A stretch of 64,000 nt of DNA from Anaerolineae bacterium (GCA_020848035.1 JADLAX010000007.1:37577-101576); one strand, 5' to 3'. Positions 32,901 to 41,518 are shown, counted from the stretch's first letter. The notes: a model not told the origin generated them from the sequence alone. Numbers and translations: made by a program.

Positions 32901-35072
32901 AAGGAACGGTTCCTGGCCAAGCTAGAAGAGCGCGAGGCCAAAGTGAAGCGTCGGCAGGACTCATTGGGGCTGACGTGGGAGCAGCTGGGTGTGGATATGC
33001 TCTTCGTTGATGAGGCGCACGAGTTTAAGAATCTGTGGTTTCCCACGAAGATGAACCACTTACCCGGCATTGGCGGTTCTGAAAGCGGCCGGGCGATGGA
33101 CATGTTCATCAAGACCCAATGGTTAACCCGGCGCTGTGTCTGTGGTCGGCTGTTCGGTCTACGCCAGCAGTGCGGCTGTGTTCGCTCGAAGCGGGTTGAG
33201 GGTGGCAGCGTGGTTTTTGCCACGGGTACGGCGCTGGCCAACTCTGTGTCGGAACTGTACACGATGCAGCGGTATCTCCAATATGATACGCTGATCGAGC
33301 TGGGCATCAGCCACTTTGACGCCTGGGCTAAGCAGTTCGGCGATACGGTGACCTTGCTGGAAATGAAGCCGAGCGGGTCCGGCTGGCGGCAGAACACGCG
33401 CTTTGCCAAGTTCAACAACGTGCCTGAACTGCTGCGCATCTTCGACCTGGTGGCCGATACGCAGGCAGATCCGGAGGCATTGGGCCTCAAACGGCCGTCG
33501 GTGAAGGGTGGTCGGCCCATTGGCATCGAGGCGGAACCGTCTGGCGACTTCGCAGTGTACATGCAGGAATGTGCCGCCCGGGCTGACAATCTGCCCAACG
33601 TGGAGCCGTGGGAAGATAACATTCTCAAGATCATGGGCGACGCATCGAAGGCGGCGCTGCACATGTGGCTGGTGGATCCGGACGTGGATGAAGACCCAAA
33701 CAACAAGCTCGTTCTGTGTGCCCGTGAGATTCACCGCATCTGGCAGGAGACAACGGCCGTTGAACTGCCAGCACTGCCCGGCGAGAAGGTCAATTTGACC
33801 CAGATTGTTTTCCTGGATACGGGCACGCCCAAAACAGGGTTCAATCTGTACGATTACCTGAAAGAGAAGCTGGTGGCCATGGGTGTCCCCAAGCGCGAGA
33901 TTGCCTTTATCCACGATGCGAAATCCGACGCGGCACGGCTGAAGCTCTTTGAGGCGATGAATGAGGGTAAGCTGCGCATTCTGATTGGCAGTACAACGAA
34001 GATGGGCACCGGCGCCAACATGCAGCGCCTGCTGAAAGCGCAGCATGACCTGGATGCACCGTGGCGGCCCGCCGACGTCGAGCAGCGCATTGGCCGTACC
34101 CAGCGCCAGGGCAATCTCAATGATGAGGTTGAGCTGTATCGGTATATCACGTCTGAATCGCTGGACTTCTACAAGTGGCACTTGCTGGAGTTGAAGGCGA
34201 AGTTCATCCGGCAGATTATGGAAGGCCGGATATCGCAGCGGTCGATTGAAGACATTGACCAGGTAGTGATCGGCTTCGCAGAAATGAAGGCGCTGGCCAC
34301 GGGCGACGGCCTGCTGATTGAGAAGGTGGAGATTGAATCGAACCTGAGCCGCTTCTACGCTTTGCGCACGCAGTACAACACGGAACGCGGCCGGTTGAAG
34401 TATGAGCTGAGCCAGCTCCCGGCCCGGATTACTCACCTGCACCAGGTGGTTAAAGGGTACGAGCGGGCCTGCGCGCAGATGGCAGCAGAGCAGGGGGGTG
34501 AGTTTGGCATCCAGATAAACGGCCGTCTTTACACCGACCGCGCGAAGGCGGGCAATGCGTTCATGGCAACGGCCGTTACGCCGCTTAATCCTGGTGATCA
34601 GCTGCGGCACGTGGGTCAGCTGTGGGGCTTCCCCATCCATGCAGAACGAACGCTGAGCAAGCATCTGGCCTGGCTGGAGATTGGTGAGCGGTTGCAGGTG
34701 GAAGTTGAGCTGGGCGAGTCGCCGGTGGGCAACGTGGCCAAGCTGATGAATGCGCTCAAGGGAATGCCCCTCACCCTGGACAACAAGCGGCTGCAGCTGG
34801 AGCAGCTGGAACGGCAGCTGCCACAGTATGAGCAGCGGGTGGCCATGCCGTTTGAACATGTAGAGCAGATTGACAGGCTGGAAATGCGGCTGCGGGAGAT
34901 CGAGGTTACGATTGAGAACCGTTACAAAGAGGCGTTGGCGGCCGAGACGGATGAGGCAAAGAAAGGGCAGGCAGCGTACCAGGAAAAGGTAAAGAGGGAA
35001 CAAGCTGCTCAGATGGCCAACGGCAGCACGGCCGTCCCTGTGAAAGGCGCGGAGGAAATACGTCAGGTCTGA
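30000..35072 (+). CDS. Giant N6-adenine methylase / SNF2-type helicase
   Basis: A 1690-residue protein. The N-terminal third has a methyltransferase region: LEPAMGTGIFWG (about 152-163, SAM loop) and IGNVPFGQ, the NPPY-like catalytic motif with Val in place of the first Pro. The central and C-terminal parts carry a helicase: VGSGKTF (motif I), VDEAHEFKN (motif II), TGTALANS (III) and EQRIGRTQRQGN (VI). A Cys cluster CVCGRLFGLRQQCGC lies inside. The family occurs on large phages and conjugative plasmids and may protect incoming DNA. The variant PPF motif makes methylation uncertain. Confidence 0.8.
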   Translation: MSQKQPATLFDLFAPAPEAPVEVNQVDRAANYRIPLTDDLVIGSAKDRVDHNIRCIQLLYQLEREGREAKPEEKWALTRYAAFGGAAQALDPRDSKWSKPWEKIQELLTPDDLESVRSSTPYAFFTPPYVVRAMWDALAYLGFEGGHVLEPAMGTGIFWGAMPLDLALGSMLTGVEMDGISARIAKLLYPASDIIIKRLQRANLPEESFDVVIGNVPFGQAPVNDSSLPGYLTDSIHTYFVAKALRLVRPGGLVAVLVSRYFMDSKGSQARERLAQTAKLLAAVRLPNDTFKALAGTEALADLLIFQRTGEPDNNPDWIETQLVELNDPIKDEAHQVRLNGRFATNPALMLGIPLITSSAHGPTFDLHSDDKQPLHRRLPDTLRQILPANPVYSGEPIVYQPPAQVDEGIQEGAYFFGSDGRLLQNQNGVETVVQGAKTTIARIAGMVKVRDAARILLEKNLEGPDVDLKPYQQALMWEYQLFVARHGFLNNNANRAAFNDDPDAPFLRAMELYDEETAVGKPASIFFKRTINDAQPPESVDTAQEALALSLNLYGHINWGYMEGLTGRSFDELFDELEGDVYQAPDGRWVTASEYLSGNIREKLAEAEAAAQADAFYEMNVQALRQVLPDEVPAEAIIVNLGAGWIPPEYVSQFLTEMLDEHSTVNNLDVPGHVYEYAPRDWERVKVSYIESMADWRVDGGKEYGVLATATWGTSRAGAIGLATHALNGSVPTVYDTFYDGQVEKRILNHQETLAAREKLDKIQKAFSRWLWLDAGRTEYLARIYNERFNSYVPRTYDGSHLTFPGIGVDMPELRAHQKNTAWRIMQGGNVLTWHIVGSGKTFMMIVASMEMRRLGLRSKIMHAVPNHLLEQYATAFYRAYPGAKLLLVNSKGLSKQRRAETLARIATGDWDAVIITHSAFGRIPVDDETFGDFINRQIEVLDDFLWTLDKNDPDERLSIKEIQKHKERFLAKLEEREAKVKRRQDSLGLTWEQLGVDMLFVDEAHEFKNLWFPTKMNHLPGIGGSESGRAMDMFIKTQWLTRRCVCGRLFGLRQQCGCVRSKRVEGGSVVFATGTALANSVSELYTMQRYLQYDTLIELGISHFDAWAKQFGDTVTLLEMKPSGSGWRQNTRFAKFNNVPELLRIFDLVADTQADPEALGLKRPSVKGGRPIGIEAEPSGDFAVYMQECAARADNLPNVEPWEDNILKIMGDASKAALHMWLVDPDVDEDPNNKLVLCAREIHRIWQETTAVELPALPGEKVNLTQIVFLDTGTPKTGFNLYDYLKEKLVAMGVPKREIAFIHDAKSDAARLKLFEAMNEGKLRILIGSTTKMGTGANMQRLLKAQHDLDAPWRPADVEQRIGRTQRQGNLNDEVELYRYITSESLDFYKWHLLELKAKFIRQIMEGRISQRSIEDIDQVVIGFAEMKALATGDGLLIEKVEIESNLSRFYALRTQYNTERGRLKYELSQLPARITHLHQVVKGYERACAQMAAEQGGEFGIQINGRLYTDRAKAGNAFMATAVTPLNPGDQLRHVGQLWGFPIHAERTLSKHLAWLEIGERLQVEVELGESPVGNVAKLMNALKGMPLTLDNKRLQLEQLERQLPQYEQRVAMPFEHVEQIDRLEMRLREIEVTIENRYKEALAAETDEAKKGQAAYQEKVKREQAAQMANGSTAVPVKGAEEIRQV

Positions 35073-35169
35073 TATTCTGTTTGGTTTGTCGGGTTTGATG
35101 CCGGAAGAAATTACGCCAATTCAGTTTGTGATGGCTATAAAAATGATGGGTGGGTACAAGTTACTATTC

Positions 35170-35733
35170 TTAAACTAGCGGCCATTTGAAATATAGCCAA
35201 AGGACTAAACTCAAGGCAATTTGCCCAACCGCAGCTAGGACGCAAGCAGTTCGAACAAGCCCTCGACTGCTCATAGGAATGGGGAGTTTCTTTAGAATGC
35301 GTCTCCGTTTTTCTATATCTTTTTCGTTACTTAATGACAATAACTGATCAACATAGCTCTGACCGTGTATATGCACTAGGAAATTAGAGACCAATCCTAT
35401 ACCAGGATCAAAAATCAGCTCTTCTAGATTTACGGCCGAGAACAAAATGGGAGACATTAGTTTCTTGGCACGGAAGAAAACTACCAGTACAGCCAATGGG
35501 AAAACGGCCCCAATAGCAATGATAGCCGCTTTTTCCAACTGAAGGGCGTAGCCAAGGTAGGCCACATTGGCGGCTAAGAGAGCGGCCAGAACTTGAACTA
35601 AGAGAGTAAACTGAGAGCGGAATGTTGCCAGAGCCTCTTTTAGTTCCACTTCAACAAATTGTCTGGTTACCGCTCTGTCCTCTTTTGAATCTATAATTAT
35701 TCCACGACGAGTAATTCTTATTTCTTCACTCAT
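35170..35733 (-). CDS. Three-span membrane protein of the CBASS island
   Basis: A 187-residue protein starting at ATG 35733; an upstream TTG would extend it by 25 residues but its ribosome site is too close. Two spans (LVQVLAALLAANVAYLGYAL and AIIAIGAVFPLAVLVVFF) follow a charged N-terminal region, and a third lies at the C-terminus. The layout is reminiscent of 2TM/SLATT effectors that open the membrane in nucleotide-signalling defence, but this is inference. It is the distal gene of the minus-strand island, separated from the cyclase by a 490-base gap containing a gene remnant. No ACGGCCGT occurs here. Confidence 0.55.
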   Translation of the reverse strand: MSEEIRITRRGIIIDSKEDRAVTRQFVEVELKEALATFRSQFTLLVQVLAALLAANVAYLGYALQLEKAAIIAIGAVFPLAVLVVFFRAKKLMSPILFSAVNLEELIFDPGIGLVSNFLVHIHGQSYVDQLLSLSNEKDIEKRRRILKKLPIPMSSRGLVRTACVLAAVGQIALSLVLWLYFKWPLV

Positions 35734-35937
35734 GCATTTTCTCTGCACTATCTTCACACCAGTTACTTTCGCTGTCTGGTGGAGTTTATAGAATAGGTAA
35801 AAGAACAATTCCTCCCCACACTTATATTCTACAGTTTAGCACCTACAAGCCTTCTAGACACATTAATTCTATACCTGACTAAGTGGATTTATTAGACTGA
35901 AACTGTCTCGATTCAGTAACCAAAATTAATCGCACCT

Positions 35938-36107
35938 AAAGGACTAAAGTGGGTACGTGTACCCCGTTGATGAGCAGCGTCGGCCAATTTGGGAAACGGT
36001 TGATGACGTATTGAAATTCTGCCGCATGTTGGTCAGGAACGTCCAAAACCAGAGCTGGCTTGTAGAGGCTGTTGTCGAAAGATAAAGTTGCGGCGTAGAT
36101 ATTCTAA
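35938..36107 (-). pseudogene. Truncated remnant of a coding sequence
   Basis: On the minus strand an open frame without start codon encodes about 56 residues, including SLYKPALVLDVPDQHAAEFQ and NRFPNWPTLLING, and ends in TAG. The composition is higher in GC than the flanking AT-rich DNA. It looks like the 3' end of a gene cut off when the island formed. The rest of the 35.8-36.2 kb gap shows nothing recognisable. Confidence 0.4.
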
Positions 36108-36225
36108 ACGCAGGTAAATTAAATATTTAACTGTGTTTAGCTCTCCCTTAGATCTCGTTTTTTAACAAAACTTGGAAACGAAATAATTTGGTGATAAGCC
36201 CTCTAACCTTACTTAAAGAAGTGAA

Positions 36226-37587
36226 TCATTTGATGCTCACTACATGTTTGGTGCGAGCAACAATAGTATTAGATTTAATAATTTCGCAAATCATATAATG
36301 AGAACCCCTATACCCCGTTTGCTCCCACTTATGAGGCTCTTGCCAAGAGGACATTTGATAATGACCCAAATCACTTGCTTCACGGGCTTCTTTTCCGTGA
36401 TTTTCTACCGTCCATTTAATATCATATGGTGGGGAGACAGTCGTATTAACTACTGAAAAACGTATCCAAGTATATTTTGGAACAGGTTGCCCTCCACTAA
36501 GATGCTTTCTTGTTAACTCTCCGCCCTTTTGTTTAGATAACTTTGCTACAATTCTTACCGTGTCTGTTAGGTCAGGTAAGTTTGGCAAATCTATTTCTGA
36601 TATCTCTGCTTCCATAAGAGGGTCAAAAGCATCTTCTTCAGCTTCTGTCAACACCTCAGATAGGTGTAAAGACTTTACAGATGATGGAGCCTCAGGAAAA
36701 TCACTACCGAATACTTTTCGCCATATAGTCGAGCTTTCTCCAATAGTCTTTGCTTCTAAAGCTTGTTTAGAAAGTTCCAATGACTCTTCAACAATTTCCC
36801 TGAAAAGAGCTACTTCATCAGTTTCAAATGTCAACTTTAGATATTCTTTAGGTAAACCAGGATTAGGAACCTGCGGAAAAACACCTTTTTTTAGCAAGGG
36901 TCCACATGTATCCATAAGGTTTTGAAGGAAGTTGGTGAATGCCTCAGCGTATGAGGGCGAATCAGGATCTTGATAAGTTGCTACCAATGCTTCAAGCGTG
37001 AACCCTTTAGGTTTAGGTCGTTCAATGTTACGTTTTTGTTTGGCTTGGTACCTGTACCAGGCTTTTACTATTTTTACGAGTGGAATATAACGACCTGCGC
37101 ACTCCTTATTGATTCGCGTTGCTGCTTTCATATGGGCTTTTGGATAAGTAAATATCCATTCTTTTTGCTTGCGGTCTGGAATATGGAGTTTTTCTTCTTC
37201 ATCATCAATAGGAACTACTGGAACAGCATCTATTGTGGTGCTTGACATGTCGATGCGAACTGAGCGGCGTTGATAGGCTGTCTTACCTTTGTACCCAAGA
37301 TTTTGAAGGACATCTTTCAGCCTTCTTACTACTTGTTCCGGTGTATAATTTTCAATATCTATCTCAAGGAGAATACAAATATCAACATCCTTTATCGGTT
37401 GAATTGCCGTGTTGCGAATATATGATCCATATAGAAAGCTGCCAGAGAACCATGAGGAAAACAAAGCATCATTGGATTGGCCAAGCCGTGTTCTTAAGGT
37501 TTTGTGTAGTTGGATGGCTCGTTCGCGGCTCGCACGAGTAGGCTGTATTTTCTGAAGGTATTTGGCAAAATAACTAGGTAACTCCAT
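36226..37587 (-). CDS. cdnD-like: CBASS cGAS/DncV-like nucleotidyltransferase (CD-NTase)
   Basis: A 453-residue enzyme. SGSFLYGSYIRNTAIQPIKD followed by VDI gives the Gly-Ser motif and metal ligands D67 and D69; D121 in TIDAVPVVP is the third acid. The C-terminal 100 residues (KGGELTRKHLSGGQ ... WEQTGYRGSHYM) fit the AGS-C/SMODS C-terminal sensor domain. Such enzymes make cyclic di- or trinucleotides when a phage infects, and these activate effectors. Here the Cap4-type nuclease is directly upstream. DNA is AT-rich compared with the rest of the window, indicating acquisition. The clade assignment is not certain. Confidence 0.8.
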   Translation of the reverse strand: MELPSYFAKYLQKIQPTRASRERAIQLHKTLRTRLGQSNDALFSSWFSGSFLYGSYIRNTAIQPIKDVDICILLEIDIENYTPEQVVRRLKDVLQNLGYKGKTAYQRRSVRIDMSSTTIDAVPVVPIDDEEEKLHIPDRKQKEWIFTYPKAHMKAATRINKECAGRYIPLVKIVKAWYRYQAKQKRNIERPKPKGFTLEALVATYQDPDSPSYAEAFTNFLQNLMDTCGPLLKKGVFPQVPNPGLPKEYLKLTFETDEVALFREIVEESLELSKQALEAKTIGESSTIWRKVFGSDFPEAPSSVKSLHLSEVLTEAEEDAFDPLMEAEISEIDLPNLPDLTDTVRIVAKLSKQKGGELTRKHLSGGQPVPKYTWIRFSVVNTTVSPPYDIKWTVENHGKEAREASDLGHYQMSSWQEPHKWEQTGYRGSHYMICEIIKSNTIVARTKHVVSIK

Positions 37588-37627
37588 GGATTTTCCTTTG
37601 CCATGCTAGACTGGCGTTATTTATAAG

Positions 37628-39061
37628 TTATGTATGAAGTCTGCACGTTTGAACGTAATTGTTTGGTCCTGTAAATTCGTAACATTGAATTGTTGTTGTT
37701 GCGTTCAGTCGATGGCCCAATAGCAAAGCAACAAAGGATGGGACAGCACAAAAAAGATGTATATAGCTGGCGTTTGTTTCCGAAAGCGATTGAAGAATAG
37801 CTTTTTTTGTTTGAGCCACAATTGAGTTGGCTTGTTGAGCGTTTTGTATAGAGAATGAGCAAGAAATGTTCAATAGCGGAACATGTTTTCCCCAGCTGGT
37901 CCTAACGAAACTTTCTACAGCCTGACGGATGTCATTCGGAATCCCGATAGAAATGATGAGATCGTCACCTTGTGTCTGGGGAAACTCGACGTTTAAAGAG
38001 ACATCAAGTTCCGTCTTACTATGATCGTTCGTTTGCCACCATGAACCCTCGCGATGCTGCATCATGACTGTAAATCCACTAGTTGCCGAGAAAATATTTC
38101 CAATTGCAAAGGCCGTTGAAAGTTTGCGATTTCCAGTTAATCTAATCAGTCGATTGCTTCGGTACTTAAGAATGAAATCCTTCGTTATATTAAGTTGTCC
38201 AACCACCCGTGCATTCCATTCTTCTGTTGATGGATAAGATCGGTTGTGTCCTCCAAAAAAATCAACAAATTCGAGAACAATTTCTTTTTTCCTTGCATCA
38301 TCTTGTTTGATCGAGGTGTGTAAACGAGTAAATGCGAGGGGGATCTGCCGATCTGAGGGAATACATGCACGTATTACCTCTTCTATTGACTTTCGTGTAA
38401 TTGGCGTGTTGCGTGGTGCCGTTAGATTGAGTAGCTTGTAATAAATATCTGAAACCGAAGAATATGGCACTTGACGATACTCTGGTAAACACTCCCCAAA
38501 ATTCTGTCGAAAAAGAGCTTCACCATGTTCTTGCAAAGAACTGTATCCTGGATCTATTAGTACTCGGTGAAACAGAAAAAGGGCATATTCTTTTGGTTTG
38601 TTTGCACGCTTACATTGAGTCACAAAATCGGCAAATGAGTTTTCTGTAACGCCAGATTCACTTGGATAAAAATCGTATGGAGAACTAAGTCGCCGCAAGC
38701 TATGTTGAAGGGAGGCGATATCATCGGAAATGTCTGGGGCGACCAAACGAAACCAACCAAAGGTATTGGGGCTTCCCTGATCCGACTCGTAAAAACGATC
38801 AATCTCAGCCCAAAATACTGAAGGGGTTAGACGATGGTTTTTAACCTCGACCATCTCAATGCGTTCACCAAATTTTGGAGAAAACAGCTTTATTTCTATA
38901 TCACTTATTCCTTCACGAAGAAAACTGATAAAGCCGTCCCACTCTAGCCAACATGGGATTTGGGAAACTAGATAGAAATCCTGAAAATCAAAACCTCTGC
39001 CCGCATTATCGCCACCTCGCGATTCTGGCTCCAGAAGGGATGGTTTGTTTATGTCTGTCAT
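37628..39061 (-). CDS. cap4: Cap4-type effector: DUF4297-like nuclease plus SAVED domain
   Basis: A 477-residue protein starting at ATG 39061. The N-terminal nuclease has GRGFDFQDF, D54 in SDIEI and the E72-x-K74 motif of a restriction-like fold (EMVEVKNHRL). The C-terminal 170 residues match SAVED: KLSTAFAIGNIFSATSGF, DLIISIGIP and SYIHLFCAVPSFVALLLGH. In known CBASS systems SAVED binds the cyclic oligonucleotide and the nuclease then degrades DNA indiscriminately. Placed between the cyclase and a conserved helical protein, all on the minus strand. Confidence 0.8.
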   Translation of the reverse strand: MTDINKPSLLEPESRGGDNAGRGFDFQDFYLVSQIPCWLEWDGFISFLREGISDIEIKLFSPKFGERIEMVEVKNHRLTPSVFWAEIDRFYESDQGSPNTFGWFRLVAPDISDDIASLQHSLRRLSSPYDFYPSESGVTENSFADFVTQCKRANKPKEYALFLFHRVLIDPGYSSLQEHGEALFRQNFGECLPEYRQVPYSSVSDIYYKLLNLTAPRNTPITRKSIEEVIRACIPSDRQIPLAFTRLHTSIKQDDARKKEIVLEFVDFFGGHNRSYPSTEEWNARVVGQLNITKDFILKYRSNRLIRLTGNRKLSTAFAIGNIFSATSGFTVMMQHREGSWWQTNDHSKTELDVSLNVEFPQTQGDDLIISIGIPNDIRQAVESFVRTSWGKHVPLLNISCSFSIQNAQQANSIVAQTKKAILQSLSETNASYIHLFCAVPSFVALLLGHRLNATTTIQCYEFTGPNNYVQTCRLHT

Positions 39062-39088
39062 TCCACAATTGTCCCTTACCACTAAAAA

Positions 39089-39793
39089 CTAAATAGAGTC
39101 TTTTATATACTTGATAAAATCCTTCCCGATTTTTGTGGTCCTACTTGTAAGAAGTCCTCCACTACTCATCATGGCATGCAAGCTATCAGTATTCACAAGG
39201 CCCCTAACACTTAAATCTTGCCAAATTTGATCATATAGTGCGCGATTACCAGTTAATTCGGGATAAGCTTTTTCTAAGATAGTAGATAAACCGCTAGCTA
39301 ATTGCTTTCTGTGTGCATAATCTTTCACTTTAGGATTAATAGCAGGCTCGTGGAAGAAGTCTAAGATACGGATGTGCCAAACTGTAAAAGTGTCTATAAA
39401 GGTAAGGAATATTTGTTGCAGCGATTGTTCAGGAGCTGATGGAAGTGCTGCATTTAAGATCGCGTTTCGCAAGGCGTCTCTTTTTTCCTGTTGACTGCTC
39501 CGTGAAGCAATCTGCGTTGCCTGCAAAACTGTATCAATAAAAGCATCATTAGTTTGCAGTTCCTCCAAATTTACCCCTCGATTTGTTTGTAATTCGTACA
39601 GGACTTTGCCAACCTCGTCCATCCAATCTCGACGCCGTTTTTCTAATGGAGGAGTTACAAAATATTGAAATAGCTCGGATGCGCCTGGAATAATTGAAAG
39701 TATGCCCGTGGTAACAAGGTATGCAGTATCAGATGATGTGGTATCTGGTGATTTAAGTCTTTCTATTTCTGATTTCTTTGGATCATTTTTCAT
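39089..39793 (-). CDS. Helical protein of unknown function, first gene of the CBASS island
   Basis: A 234-residue protein starting at ATG 39793 (a TTG at 39811 is in frame). Near the N-terminus is a hydrophobic segment (TTGILSIIPGASELFQYFVT) followed by PPLEKRRRDWM; the rest is helical. Proteins with this segment-plus-PPLEKR pattern are, to my recollection, frequent beside defence genes, but no activity is known to me. It is transcribed with the nuclease and cyclase. Upstream lies a direct repeat ATTATAGTTAGTATTATAG (minus strand, about 39819-39837), a possible control site. Confidence 0.6.
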   Translation of the reverse strand: MKNDPKKSEIERLKSPDTTSSDTAYLVTTGILSIIPGASELFQYFVTPPLEKRRRDWMDEVGKVLYELQTNRGVNLEELQTNDAFIDTVLQATQIASRSSQQEKRDALRNAILNAALPSAPEQSLQQIFLTFIDTFTVWHIRILDFFHEPAINPKVKDYAHRKQLASGLSTILEKAYPELTGNRALYDQIWQDLSVRGLVNTDSLHAMMSSGGLLTSRTTKIGKDFIKYIKDSI

Positions 39794-39925
39794 AAGATGT
39801 AGTTTTCCCAAATGAAACGCTATAATACTAACTATAATTAAGTTGTTTTGTGCTTACAAGACCTAAAGTGATTCTTCAGTAATCAGGCCCCAATAAACTA
39901 TCTCAATAGTTTCTGAATCTCCGCA

Positions 39926-40050
39926 AAGGCACTGTAAAGGCATCTATTTCGAGCGGGCGTACTGCACCTATCTATTCATACTGGCCCCTGAGTTTTCGCA
40001 AGCGGGCTTGCAAAGGCACCTTCAAGGCAATTTGGAGGTGCTTTTGTTTT
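39926..40050. repeat. Intergenic repeat R, copy 3, with terminator
   Basis: GCAAAGGCACTGTAAAGGC, then TATTTCGAGCGGGCGTACTGC, CATACTGGCCCCTGAG and TTTCGCAAGCGGGCTTGCAAA reproduce the R unit. It ends in a terminator (AAGGCACCTTCAAGG/TTTGGAGGTGCTTTTG). It marks the right edge of the AT-rich CBASS island. Confidence 0.7.
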
Positions 40051-40106
40051 TCTCCCTATTAGACACAGGATCGCACAAACGGCCGTTTTTAGGCGCATTT
40101 TCGCGG

Positions 40107-40205
40107 CCTGTGTCTGGCAACCTGTCAACCGGTCGGCCACCTGTCTACCACTGTAAAACTGGCGATTTGTAGGACTTCCCGTGGGCGTATTGTCAGCGAT
40201 AGGAT
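40107..40205 (+). promoter_or_regulatory. Shared-type promoter module
   Basis: TTCCCG (40176) and TAGGAT (40200) are 18 bp apart, with CCTGTCAACC and CCTGTCTACC repeats upstream (19 bp apart in this copy). It drives the gene at 40243 and probably the PC4-like gene. Confidence 0.6.
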
Positions 40206-40242
40206 TTTCCTAATTACAGGAAGCGACATGGAGGTGTGCGCG

Positions 40243-40539
40243 ATGGACGATGAAATGAGCACGGTAGAAGAAGTAATGACAGTTTTCGAGAACGTTTGCC
40301 CCCGGTGTGGGGCGGAAAGCCTGACGGATATCACGGTGGAGTGTCACCCGGACCAGGCGGAATGGTGGAACGTGGACTTCATCACTGTGAAAACGAATGA
40401 CCGTATGGCCAGCCAGTTCCGCTCGCTGTTCAGGGATGAAGACTGGATTTCTTCTCGAATAACCATTTACACCTGCAAGTGTGCGGCCTGTGGCGCCAGT
40501 TACTACTTTGAGCAGAACGTGACCGGCGATTGGATGTAG
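40243..40539 (+). CDS. Small zinc-ribbon-like protein
   Basis: A 98-residue protein; I choose ATG 40243 because GGAGG lies eight bases upstream, although ATG 40228 also has a weak site. VCPRCGAES and CKCAACGASYYF supply the four Cys of a zinc ribbon, with about 55 residues between the pairs. Function unknown. Confidence 0.6.
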   Translation: MDDEMSTVEEVMTVFENVCPRCGAESLTDITVECHPDQAEWWNVDFITVKTNDRMASQFRSLFRDEDWISSRITIYTCKCAACGASYYFEQNVTGDWM

Positions 40540-40575
40540 TTTTTTATCCACTCTTTTCAATGGAGGTTAGACCAA

Positions 40576-41010
40576 ATGGACGTTGTGAAAGATGCAGTGC
40601 AAGTTGCGCAGAATGAGGCAGGTTCCCCGATCTTTGTCTCGGTGGGTGAGTACCGCAAGGTGCCCCGGCTGGATGTGCGCCACTATTTCTACCCGGATGC
40701 CAGTGGCGTTCCGGCACCTACGCAGAAGGGCGTGAATCTGCCGGCAGAGGACACGTTGGCGCTCCTGGAAGCGATTGAAGCCATTGAAACGGCCGTATCG
40801 GGCGATCCTGTCCCGGTAGACACAGATGTGCGCAATCCCATCTTTGTTTCTCGCTCGATGTATCGCGGCGTTCTGCGGCTGGACGTGCGCCACTACTATG
40901 ATGATCGTGGCCAGTGGCAGCCGACCCGCAAGGGTATCAGCCTGCCGATGGCTGAACGTGAGCAGCTGGTTGCCGCCACCCGTTCAGCGGCACCTGGTTA
41001 TTTGGCGTAA
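40576..41010 (+). CDS. Tandem PC4-like single-strand DNA-binding protein
   Basis: A 144-residue protein with the shared start block. Two copies of one domain: residues about 15-75 (SPIFVSVGEYRKVPRLDVRH ... PTQKGVNLP) and about 90-140 (NPIFVSRSMYRGVLRLDVRH ... PTRKGISLP). The strand pattern, RLDVRHYY and the KGxxLP turn match the PC4/p15 fold, which binds single-stranded DNA as a dimer. Having both in one chain would form an intramolecular dimer. A role in replication or transcription of the element is likely. Confidence 0.7.
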   Translation: MDVVKDAVQVAQNEAGSPIFVSVGEYRKVPRLDVRHYFYPDASGVPAPTQKGVNLPAEDTLALLEAIEAIETAVSGDPVPVDTDVRNPIFVSRSMYRGVLRLDVRHYYDDRGQWQPTRKGISLPMAEREQLVAATRSAAPGYLA

Positions 41011-41015
41011 GTTTG

Positions 41016-41053
41016 TGGCCAGTAGGGGTAGTTTTTCCGCTCCCACTGGCTGC
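41016..41053 (+). terminator. Hairpin after the PC4-like gene
   Basis: GGCCAGTAGGGG pairs with CCCACTGGC. The U-rich stretch TTTTT lies in the loop, so termination efficiency is uncertain, but position after the stop fits a terminator. Confidence 0.4.
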
Positions 41054-41129
41054 TTCGTGTAGACATTTATAAGATAATTAAACTGCCTCCATTTCACTGA
41101 ACACATAGGCTGAACAGTGGGGCAGGGGA

Positions 41130-41480
41130 ATGAACATGATGCAAAAAGTTATTGAACCTGTCGGAATGACCTGCCAGTGCTGCCAGATGGACTGGTCTAC
41201 CGGAGAAGTGGCGGGCTTTTCGCCCTATCAAATGAGCCAGTTCAAGGATGGCGTTGGCTGCCCACACTGCCTGTATCTTGTTCAGGTAATTGTTTGCCTG
41301 AACGGTGATGACGGTGACAACGGTACGTGGCAGCGTGTAGAGATAGCCATCGGGCGCGATGTCCACCTGGCTTATATGGAAGCCGCAGCGGAAGAAGCTG
41401 CTCAGGAAATGATTGAGGCGCTGGGGCACACGGTAACGGCCGTTTTAGCTCAAAGTATTATTGGTGCTGATGATTGCTAA
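41130..41480 (+). CDS. Small Cys-containing hypothetical protein
   Basis: A 116-residue protein; ATG codons at 41130, 41136 and 41139 are all possible, the last two better spaced from AGGGGA. CQCCQMDW and CPHCLYL form a probable zinc site. The C-terminal half is acidic and helical. Not recognised. Confidence 0.55.
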   Translation: MNMMQKVIEPVGMTCQCCQMDWSTGEVAGFSPYQMSQFKDGVGCPHCLYLVQVIVCLNGDDGDNGTWQRVEIAIGRDVHLAYMEAAAEEAAQEMIEALGHTVTAVLAQSIIGADDC

Positions 41481-41488
41481 AACTCGCG

Positions 41489-41518
41489 TTGGACAACAGG
41501 TTTTGACTGCGCTAGGAT
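41489..41518 (+). promoter_or_regulatory. Shared-type promoter for the RarA-C-like gene
   Basis: TTGGAC and TAGGAT are 18 bp apart, 45 bases before the start codon. This member has the most consensus-like -35 and no CCTGTCAACC repeats. Confidence 0.55.

Noticed and set aside
33159..35003. 614-codon minus-strand ORF
   Set aside because: It lies wholly antisense to the methylase-helicase; the product has no domain pattern and no start signal. GC-rich coding DNA commonly gives such shadows.
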